Shown: piece after piece, positions 1 through 5,231 of the stretch
How positions within the stretch are numbered: the first letter of the stretch is position 1
How the letters are laid out: the number at the start of each line of letters is the position of its first letter
Assembly: GCA_016937915.1 (NCBI GenBank)
Contig: JAFGVR010000176.1
Location: 1-5,899 of the forward strand
Direction of reading: 5' to 3'
Origin: Campylobacterales bacterium
GTDB taxonomy: Bacteria > Campylobacterota > Campylobacteria > Campylobacterales > Sulfurimonadaceae
DNA length: 5,899 bases
Notes under the pieces: generated by a model
What the model was told of the DNA's origin: nothing
What the model saw: the letters and a program-made list of their open reading frames with translations, nothing else
Databases searched by the model: none
Program-made: the position numbers and the translations under genes

Positions 1-14
1 AAAAAAAAGATTAT

Positions 15-52
15 AAAAACGGCCACCCCTAACGCTAAAAGCGGAGTGAACC
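15..52 (-). terminator. Probable intrinsic terminator of rpsA
   Basis: It begins 23 nt past the rpsA stop codon. Read on the minus strand, CACTCC (48-43) pairs with GGGGTG (29-24) with one G-U pair. The stem extends outward through a U-G pair, a one-base bulge and two G-C pairs (51-52 with 21-22). A small CGCT/AGCG hairpin can form in the loop as an alternative. TTTTT follows at 19-15, and eight more T at 8-1. On the plus strand the G-U pair becomes a C-A mismatch, so the element best suits minus-strand transcripts. This is a hand-folded prediction. Confidence 0.65.
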
Positions 53-75
53 ATTTTAAAATCTTATGCATCTAT

Positions 76-1728
76 CTACTTGAATTTATCTTTTATCAAA
101 TCACCTAAAGAGTGTGACTCATTATCATTGATCTCATCTAGCATAGCTTGGTTTTTAATATAATCTAACTTTTTAACAGATAGACGGATTCTATCTCTTT
201 TGCTGTCTATTAAAGCTATAGCAGCTTCGATAGTTTGTCCAACTTCTAACTCCTCTTTTGCAAGTGGAGATAAATCTTCATCACGGATAAGTGCATCAAC
301 ACCATCTTCTAGAGATACAAATACACCAAAATCTTTGATATCACGGATAGTTCCAGTTATAACACTGTTCACTTTATGCGCAGCAGCAAATTTATTTACT
401 GGTGACTCTAAAAGAGCTTTTCTATTTAAAGATATTTTTTGATCTTCTGAATTGATTTTAGCTATTTTAACTTCAACCTCTTCGCCAACTTTTAATAAAT
501 CTTTACATCTAGCATTTTTATCCCAAGATACATCTTGATTGTGTAAAAGACCCTCTACACCATCAATTTTAACAAATGCACCAAAATCTGTAATAGATGT
601 AACTTCACCTTTTACTACATCACCCTCTTGGAAATTTTTTGAGAACTCTTCAAATGGTTTTGGTAAAAGTCTTTTTAAAGATACACGAAGTTTATGTTTA
701 GCTGGATTTATTTCGATAACTTCCACATCTATCTCTTGACCAACTGTTAAGTAATCGTTTGGATTTTTAACATTTTTATCCCAAGATATTTCAGAAATAT
801 GCAAGAAACCTTCTATATCGTTACCTAAATCAACAAATGCACCATAAGCTTCAATATTTGAAACAGTTACAGTGATTGTATCGCCTTCATCTAACTCATC
901 TTCAACTTCCGCCCATGGATCTGGTAAAACAGCTTTTATAGAAAGAGATAAATGACGCTTATCTTTATCGTAAGCTATAGCTTTAACAGTTACACTATCA
1001 CCCTCTTTATAAAGTTTAGATGGATTTACAGGACCTTTATAGCTGATCTCATTGTAGTGTACTAAACCATCAACTCCACCAACATCTACAAACATTCCAT
1101 AGCTAGTGATTTTTTTGATAGTACCTTCAACAACTACATCATCTTCTAATAATTGATCAATGATTTGTTTTTTTCTTTTTCTCTCTTCATTGAAAAGTTT
1201 ACGACGAGATACAACTATAGAGTTTTCGTCTTCATCTATTTTAACAACTTGAGCTTTTATCTTACGACCAACAACATCTTCAGAATCTTTAAATGCTGCT
1301 AAAGAACGAGGCATAAAGAAAGAAACATCATCAGCTTCAACTACATATCCACCACGATTTTTCTTAGTAATAGTACCTTCGATAATTACATTTTCAAAGT
1401 CTTCTTTATGTGCATCTATAAATTCTATAGTTTTTTGTTGTTCTAAAACTTTTTTATAAGAGATCTTAGGACGCTCATTGTAGTATCCCGTAATCATAAC
1501 CTTAATCTTATCACCAATACCAAACTTTAGCTCGCCGTTTTCACTAAGCTCATCTAAACTAATGATACCCTCTAGTTTATCACCAACACCAACTAATGCT
1601 CTGTTTTCATCTGCTTGAATTTCAACTATCTCACCCTCAACTATGCGGCTTGATTCTTGTTTTTTCTCACTTGCAGCAAACATCTCTGCAAAATTTTCTT
1701 CTTCGAATGATTCGTTATCGAACGCCAT
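76..1728 (-). CDS. rpsA: 30S ribosomal protein S1
   Basis: S1 binds single-stranded mRNA on the small ribosomal subunit and helps place it for initiation. The 550-residue product has the six OB-fold S1 domains usual for proteobacteria, at about residues 28-93, 114-176, 197-265, 282-352, 369-437 and 454-519. The last four carry the classical (Y/F)G-x-FV signature: YGMFVDVGGVDGLVHYNEIS (210-229), YGAFVDLGNDIEGFLHISEI, FGAFVKIDGVEGLLHNQDVS and FGVFVSLEDGVDALIRDEDL. The first two domains are the divergent kind that contact the ribosome, with NRALVGVGDKLEGIISLDEL in domain 1. An acidic N-terminal tail and a short charged C-terminal tail flank them. The length matches the family (about 550-560). 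The start at 1728 is supported by AGAGGA (1740-1735) six bases upstream. It is the last gene of the window, with its own promoter and terminator. Identification is very secure. Confidence 0.97.
   Translation of the reverse strand: MAFDNESFEEENFAEMFAASEKKQESSRIVEGEIVEIQADENRALVGVGDKLEGIISLDELSENGELKFGIGDKIKVMITGYYNERPKISYKKVLEQQKTIEFIDAHKEDFENVIIEGTITKKNRGGYVVEADDVSFFMPRSLAAFKDSEDVVGRKIKAQVVKIDEDENSIVVSRRKLFNEERKRKKQIIDQLLEDDVVVEGTIKKITSYGMFVDVGGVDGLVHYNEISYKGPVNPSKLYKEGDSVTVKAIAYDKDKRHLSLSIKAVLPDPWAEVEDELDEGDTITVTVSNIEAYGAFVDLGNDIEGFLHISEISWDKNVKNPNDYLTVGQEIDVEVIEINPAKHKLRVSLKRLLPKPFEEFSKNFQEGDVVKGEVTSITDFGAFVKIDGVEGLLHNQDVSWDKNARCKDLLKVGEEVEVKIAKINSEDQKISLNRKALLESPVNKFAAAHKVNSVITGTIRDIKDFGVFVSLEDGVDALIRDEDLSPLAKEELEVGQTIEAAIALIDSKRDRIRLSVKKLDYIKNQAMLDEINDNESHSLGDLIKDKFK
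513..788 (-). repeat. 18-bp exact direct repeat pair within rpsA
   Basis: The same 18 bases occur at 513-530 and 771-788, 258 bp (86 codons) apart and in the same frame. They encode the shared SWDKN segment after domains 4 and 5 (Trp316 and Trp402). This reflects the internal S1-domain duplication rather than a mobile element; identity at the codon level is higher than in the surrounding sequence. Confidence 0.75.
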
Positions 1729-1734
1729 TACCTA

Positions 1735-1740
1735 TCCTCT
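1735..1740 (-). promoter_or_regulatory. Strong Shine-Dalgarno of rpsA
   Basis: AGAGGA on the minus strand lies six bases before the ATG at 1728. It fixes the start codon. It is notable because E. coli rpsA lacks a canonical SD and relies on a folded leader, as I recall. Confidence 0.85.
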
Positions 1741-1750
1741 GTTACATAAA

Positions 1751-1785
1751 ATTTCGTGATTATATCAAAAATATGATTATTTTTG
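1751..1785 (-). promoter_or_regulatory. rpsA promoter, extended -10 type
   Basis: The minus strand reads TTTTTGATATAATCACG, with a perfect TATAAT at 1764-1759 preceded by TG and one base (1767-1765), i.e. the TGnTATAAT extended -10 element. The upstream stretch is T-rich, as in Campylobacter sigma-70 promoters, where a -35 box is often weak; none is visible here. Transcription would start near 1751, giving a leader of about 22 nt. A perfect 8-bp inverted repeat (1766-1785) lies directly upstream of the -10 hexamer. Confidence 0.78.
1766..1785. repeat. Perfect 8-bp inverted repeat upstream of the rpsA -10 box
   Basis: CAAAAATA (1766-1773), a 4-base spacer TGAT, then TATTTTTG (1778-1785) form a perfect inverted repeat that abuts the -10 hexamer and covers the TG of the extended -10. 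It could be an operator half-site pair, or simply A/T-rich sequence folding on itself. It has no T-run after it, so it is not a normal terminator. Confidence 0.4.
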
Positions 1786-1799
1786 TATAAATTTAAAGT

Positions 1800-2000
1800 T
1801 TATTTCAAACTTTTTAAAGCTTCTACAACTTCATCTATATTTTCTAATGGAATGTGAACTTTCCACTCTGGTTCATCTTTACCATTCAAAGATATACCTA
1901 TACTAGCTACACTAGAACTACCCTCACCATACGGATTTTCCAATTTTGTTACAGATATAACACCTTTTTTTGTTCCGTGTAAATCAATTTTTTTTGACAT
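1800..2000 (-). CDS. Small conserved-looking protein of unknown function (66 aa)
   Basis: I do not recognise this protein. It is 66 residues, with no signal peptide, membrane segment or cysteine pair. A basic start (MSKKIDLHGTKKG) is followed by alternating hydrophobic stretches typical of beta strands (VISVTKL, SVASIGISLNG, EWKVHIPL) and a C-terminal amphipathic helix (about 53-65, ENIDEVVEALKSL). The gene is real to judge from a strong AAGGAG (2012-2007) six bases before the ATG and the 10-nt spacing from lpxD, whose stop codon overlaps that SD. It is last in the ilvB-ilvN-lpxD cluster and lies just before rpsA. The strand-then-helix layout and the NGKDEPEW...LENIDEVVEAL region faintly recall the PC4/YdbC single-stranded nucleic-acid-binding fold, but this is a weak impression by eye and should not be transferred as a function. 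Confidence 0.85.
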   Translation of the reverse strand: MSKKIDLHGTKKGVISVTKLENPYGEGSSSVASIGISLNGKDEPEWKVHIPLENIDEVVEALKSLK

Positions 2001-2006
2001 AATAAA

Positions 2007-2012
2007 CTCCTT
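2007..2012 (-). promoter_or_regulatory. Shine-Dalgarno of the 66-aa gene, overlapping the lpxD stop
   Basis: AAGGAG (minus strand) shares two bases with the lpxD TAA stop at 2013-2011 and sits six bases before the ATG at 2000. A ribosome ending lpxD would cover this site, which supports translational coupling and the reality of the small gene. Confidence 0.8.
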
Positions 2013-2961
2013 ATTTAATTAAATTTGTTATTTTAGCTTGTAACTTCAACCATGTTCTGTGGTCTGTAAGTGGAAAACCTGCAAATGTTCTACCACCCTC
2101 TTTAATAGATTTTGTAACACCACCTCTTGCTGCTATAGTTGTAAAAGGTGCTATTTTTAAGTGTCCTGCAGTTGCACTTTGTCCACCCATAACTACATTT
2201 CTACCAAGTTCGCTTGAACCAGCCAGTCCAGTTTGAGATACTAACACACTACCCTCACCTATGATGCAGTTGTGAGCGATTTGTACAAGATTATCTATAC
2301 GACTGCCAGATTTTACTATAGTTGAGCCAAATACAGCTCTATCTATTGTAGTTGAACTTCCTATCTCAACATCATCTTCTATAATGACATTTCCATTTTG
2401 ATATATCTTCTTATGCTGACCCATCTTATTTGTAGCAAATCCAAAACCATCAGTTCCAATAGTTGTATTTGCATGTATGATACAGTTGCTTCCAACTTTA
2501 CAATCTCTGTATATAACAACATTTGGATAAAGGATAGTGTTATCACCAATAATAGAATTTGAGCCAACATATACACCAGCCAAAATGGTACAGTTTTTAC
2601 CAATAACTGCACCATTAGCTAAATGTGCTTTATCTGATATTTTACTACCTTCACCAATTTTTGGCTCTGGCAAGCTATTATCCTCAATAGATGGTGCAAA
2701 ATATTTGCTAAGTCCAGCCATCTCCCAGTAAGGGGCTTCAACAACTAATGCTATAGAGCTAAATGGAACATATTGTTTATTTTTTTCATCAACGATTATA
2801 GCTCCAGCTTTAGAGTTTTCCAAATCTCTAACATACTTACTGTTTGCTACAAAAGAGATCTCATCTTTTGTAGCATCTTTTAGAGTATTTAATCCCTTAA
2901 CTCTAAAGCTTTCACCACTAAACTCTATATTTAGAATCGAAGCTATATCTTTTAAATGCAT
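2011..2961 (-). CDS. lpxD: UDP-3-O-(3-hydroxyacyl)glucosamine N-acyltransferase
   Basis: LpxD catalyses the third step of lipid A synthesis: transfer of an R-3-hydroxyacyl chain from acyl carrier protein to the 2-amino group of UDP-3-O-acylglucosamine, in the cytoplasm. The 316-residue protein has the N-terminal uridine-binding domain (about 1-95, with DEISFVANSKY and KAGAIIVDE), then a left-handed beta helix of hexapeptide repeats (about 98-285), including GTDGFGF (169-175). The catalytic histidine is His230 in QIAHN, equivalent to E. coli His239; His267 in AGHLKI matches His276. It ends shortly after RTFAGFPLTDHRTWLK, so the C-terminal tail is about 25 residues shorter than in E. coli, similar to the roughly 321-residue C. 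jejuni form I recall. The start is seven bases after the ilvN stop, with only a weak purine-rich SD inside the end of ilvN, suggesting coupled translation. By hand alignment Gly281 replaces the E. coli chain-length ruler Met290. Confidence 0.95.
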   Translation of the reverse strand: MHLKDIASILNIEFSGESFRVKGLNTLKDATKDEISFVANSKYVRDLENSKAGAIIVDEKNKQYVPFSSIALVVEAPYWEMAGLSKYFAPSIEDNSLPEPKIGEGSKISDKAHLANGAVIGKNCTILAGVYVGSNSIIGDNTILYPNVVIYRDCKVGSNCIIHANTTIGTDGFGFATNKMGQHKKIYQNGNVIIEDDVEIGSSTTIDRAVFGSTIVKSGSRIDNLVQIAHNCIIGEGSVLVSQTGLAGSSELGRNVVMGGQSATAGHLKIAPFTTIAARGGVTKSIKEGGRTFAGFPLTDHRTWLKLQAKITNLIK

Positions 2962-2968
2962 ATCAGCT

Positions 2969-3442
2969 CTATCTCTCTAGTGCTACTGCACCACTTCTAA
3001 CTATCTCTTTTGGATTATATTTTTGGATAAGTTTTAAAAAGTTATCAACTCTTTTTGGTTCATCAGCTATCATGGTTATAATAACATTATCGCCAACATT
3101 TACAATCTTACCATTATATGCACCACAAAGTGTAGAGATGTCAGTTATATTTTCATTAGCTGGAAATTTAACTAAAGCCATCTCTTTTTCAACTAGATCT
3201 GCATGTTCATAGACTTTTAAAACAGGTATAAGTTTATGTAATTGTTTTGTTATCTGCTCTATTACCCTTACTGAACCTGATGTTACAATTGTAAGTCTTG
3301 AGTATCTGCTCTCAGGGATTGGAGCTACAGTTAACGATGTGATGTTATAACCGCGTCCAGAAAACAAATCTGTTACACGCGACAACACACTAGCTTCATT
3401 GATAACTATAACAGAAATTACTCTTCTTTCACTAATTTCCAT
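2969..3442 (-). CDS. ilvN: Acetolactate synthase small (regulatory) subunit
   Basis: This is the regulatory partner of the large subunit encoded just upstream; it activates the enzyme and usually confers feedback inhibition by valine. The 157 residues fit the IlvH/IlvN long form. An N-terminal ACT domain (about 7-80) carries NEASVLSRVTDLFSGRGYNI and SLTVAP, and is followed by the C-terminal domain of the family (about 84-157), with EMALVKFPA and the near-terminal RSGAVAL. Compared with E. coli IlvH, Asn15, Ser21 and Asn33 keep Asn11, Ser17 and Asn29 of the valine-binding region, but Ser18 replaces Gly14. Its ATG overlaps the ilvB TAA by one base (TAATG), and AAGGAGAG lies just upstream, so the two subunits are probably made by coupled translation. 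The names ilvH and ilvN are used interchangeably for this type; the length is nearer IlvH. Confidence 0.95.
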   Translation of the reverse strand: MEISERRVISVIVINEASVLSRVTDLFSGRGYNITSLTVAPIPESRYSRLTIVTSGSVRVIEQITKQLHKLIPVLKVYEHADLVEKEMALVKFPANENITDISTLCGAYNGKIVNVGDNVIITMIADEPKRVDNFLKLIQKYNPKEIVRSGAVALER

Positions 3443-5136
3443 TATCTCTCCTTTTTCTCTAATAACATCATATTAAATAAACTTCCACCAGCTGGTACCA
3501 TAGGCATAACATTTTCATATCTATCTACGATAACTTCGATAAAAGCAACTACATCTTTCTCAACAGCATCTTTAAGAGCAGCATCAAACTCCTCTTTTGT
3601 ATTTACCCTATAACCTATACCGCCAAAAGCTTCCGCAAGTTTTACAAAATCTGGTTGGATAGACAAGTCTGTTTCACTATAGCGTCTATCATAAAATAAA
3701 GTTTGCCACTGTCTAACCATACCTAAAAAGTTATTGTTAAGTATGATATTTACAACTGGTAACTTTTTCTCAACCGCAGTCATAAGTTCTTGAACATTCA
3801 TTAAAATCGAGCCATCACCAGTAAAGTTTACAGATGTTTTCTCGGGTGCTGCAGCTTTTACACCAATAGCTGCTGGAAAACCAAATCCCATAGTTCCAAG
3901 TCCACCAGAACTCATAAACTGACGAGGTCTGCTAAATGGATAAAACTGTGCACTCCACATCTGATGCTGACCAACATCTGTAGAGATATTTGCATTATCA
4001 CCTAAAAGTTCACCAGTTCTTTGGATTACCCATTGAGGTTTCAGTCTATCACTATCCTCATAGTAAGTTAGTGGATGCAACTGATTAAAATTTTTGATGC
4101 TCTCTCTCCATCTAGCATATCTATCTGAATTGATATACTCAAGATTTTCTAACATCTCTAAAACAACATTCTTAACATCACCAACTATAGGATAATCAGC
4201 ATTTACAAGCTTTGAGATAGATGCAGGGTCAATATCTACATGTATAACACCAGCATTTTTAGCAAATTCACTAAGTTTTCCAGTAACCCTATCATCAAAT
4301 CTAGCACCAAGTCCTATGATAAGATCAGTCTCACTCATAGCCATATTTGATGCATAACTACCGTGCATACCAAGCATCCCAACTAAAAGTGCATCATCAT
4401 GACTAAGTACTCCTCTGGCCATAAAGGTCTCAACCGCAGGGATACCAGTTTTTTGGATAAGCTCTCTTACTTCATAAGCTGCATTTGAGTTTATAACTCC
4501 ACCACCCAAATAAAACAAAGGTCTCTTAGCCTTAGCTATAGCTTCCATAGCTTTTTTTATCTGTCTAGGATTCCCTTTTACATTTGGCTTATAAGTTTCA
4601 AGATCAAGTTCAACATCATAATTAAACTCCTCTATCTGAGCAGTTACATCTTTAGGAATATCTACATGAACAGGACCTGGACGACCAGTAGATGCTATAT
4701 AAAAAGCCTCTTTTAAAACGCGTGGTAAATCTTTTGCATCTGTTACAAGATAGTTGTGTTTAGTACATGAACGACTTATCCCTACAGCATCTATCTCTTG
4801 AAATGCATCAGTACCGATGAGACTCATAGGAACCTGCCCTGAGATAACAACTAGTGGTATAGAGTCCATATATGCATCAGCTAAACCAGTTACAGCATTT
4901 GTAAAACCAGGACCACTTGTTATCATAGCGACACCAACTTTACCACTAGCTTTTGCGTAGCCCTCAGCAGCATGAACCGCTGCTTGCTCATGGCGAGTTA
5001 AAATATGGTGAAATTTATCTTGTTTATATATTTCATCATAAACATTCATTATCGCACCGCCTGGATAACCAAAAACAGTATCCACACCCTCTGCGATCAA
5101 TGCTTCTATGACCATCTGTGCACCACTAATTTGCAT
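3442..5136 (-). CDS. ilvB: Acetolactate synthase large (catalytic) subunit
   Basis: This thiamine-diphosphate enzyme joins two pyruvates into 2-acetolactate (valine and leucine route), or pyruvate and 2-oxobutyrate into 2-aceto-2-hydroxybutyrate (isoleucine route). The 564 residues show the three domains of the family: pyrimidine-binding (about 1-165), FAD-binding central (about 185-325) and pyrophosphate-binding (about 365-540). Visible key residues are Glu50 in TRHEQAA, which activates the cofactor; GARFDDRVTGK (277-287) in the FAD domain; the metal/ThDP motif from GDGS (440-443) to NNN (467-469); and GMVRQWQ (472-478), whose Trp477 lies in the substrate-specificity and herbicide-sensitive site. 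The start MQISGAQMVIEAL is typical and has AGAGGAGA six bases upstream. It heads the cluster, with ilvN next. ilvI is an equally valid symbol; nothing appears truncated or mutated. Confidence 0.97.
   Translation of the reverse strand: MQISGAQMVIEALIAEGVDTVFGYPGGAIMNVYDEIYKQDKFHHILTRHEQAAVHAAEGYAKASGKVGVAMITSGPGFTNAVTGLADAYMDSIPLVVISGQVPMSLIGTDAFQEIDAVGISRSCTKHNYLVTDAKDLPRVLKEAFYIASTGRPGPVHVDIPKDVTAQIEEFNYDVELDLETYKPNVKGNPRQIKKAMEAIAKAKRPLFYLGGGVINSNAAYEVRELIQKTGIPAVETFMARGVLSHDDALLVGMLGMHGSYASNMAMSETDLIIGLGARFDDRVTGKLSEFAKNAGVIHVDIDPASISKLVNADYPIVGDVKNVVLEMLENLEYINSDRYARWRESIKNFNQLHPLTYYEDSDRLKPQWVIQRTGELLGDNANISTDVGQHQMWSAQFYPFSRPRQFMSSGGLGTMGFGFPAAIGVKAAAPEKTSVNFTGDGSILMNVQELMTAVEKKLPVVNIILNNNFLGMVRQWQTLFYDRRYSETDLSIQPDFVKLAEAFGGIGYRVNTKEEFDAALKDAVEKDVVAFIEVIVDRYENVMPMVPAGGSLFNMMLLEKKER
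3446..3453 (-). promoter_or_regulatory. Shine-Dalgarno of ilvN inside the ilvB 3' end
   Basis: AAGGAGAG (minus strand) lies within the last codons of ilvB (EKKER), a few bases before the overlapping TAATG junction at 3444-3440. It allows both reinitiation and independent entry, and so helps match the amounts of the two subunits. Confidence 0.8.
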
Positions 5137-5143
5137 GATAAGT

Positions 5144-5194
5144 CTCCTCTAGTAATTATAAATTTAAAAAGTTGCTAATTTTACATAAGAGGAG
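5144..5194 (-). promoter_or_regulatory. Possible SD-masking hairpin in the ilvB leader
   Basis: The ilvB SD, AGAGGAG (5150-5144, minus strand), has an exact 7-nt complement, CTCCTCT, at 5194-5188. In RNA the two would form a 7-bp, G+C-rich stem in an otherwise A/T-rich leader. A second short stem inside the loop (GTAA at 5184-5181 with TTAC at 5155-5152) would stack across a small internal loop. The fold would hide the SD. Whether the 5' arm is transcribed depends on the unmapped start site. Could be chance; no known riboswitch class is recognised. Confidence 0.4.
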
Positions 5195-5227
5195 CTATAT
5201 TGTAGGTTAAAAAGGATAAAAATTATA
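5194..5227 (-). promoter_or_regulatory. Candidate promoter region of the ilvB-ilvN-lpxD cluster
   Basis: Two -10-like boxes are visible on the minus strand in the gap before ilvB: TATAAT at 5227-5222 and TACAAT at 5204-5199 (running into TATAGC at 5199-5194), the latter preceded by a T-rich tract (TTTTTATCCTTTTT). Neither has a TTGACA-like -35 box or the extended TG. The second has the better Campylobacterota-type upstream tract. The upstream partial gene has no visible terminator, so read-through is the alternative. Confidence 0.35.
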
Positions 5228-5231
5228 GAGA

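Noticed and set aside
200..739. Plus-strand open frames of 80 and 66 codons opposite rpsA
   Set aside because: They are antisense shadows of S1: Ser/Thr-rich low-complexity translations, no SD, no family resemblance.
1766..1785. Inverted repeat as terminator of the ilv-lpxD cluster
   Set aside because: The stem is almost all A-T and is not followed by a T-run on the minus strand, so it would not terminate well.
1596..1790. Plus-strand open frame of 64 codons across the rpsA start
   Set aside because: It is antisense to the secure rpsA N-terminus and promoter, and its translation has no recognisable features.
2379..2731. Short open frames on either strand inside lpxD
   Set aside because: They lie in other frames of a secure LpxD gene; the hydrophobic look of the minus-strand one comes from the frame-shifted hexapeptide repeat.
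5155..5160. TATAAT on the minus strand just before the ilvB SD
   Set aside because: It would start transcription within or after the SD at 5150-5143, removing the ribosome-binding site; it has no extended TG either.
5181..5186. ATGTAA start-stop in the ilvB leader as a regulatory minimal ORF
   Set aside because: No SD precedes it and A/T-rich leaders contain such hexamers by chance.
5137..5231. Attenuator leader peptide for ilvB
   Set aside because: No start codon followed by a run of Leu, Ile or Val codons is present, and there is no terminator hairpin with a T-run.
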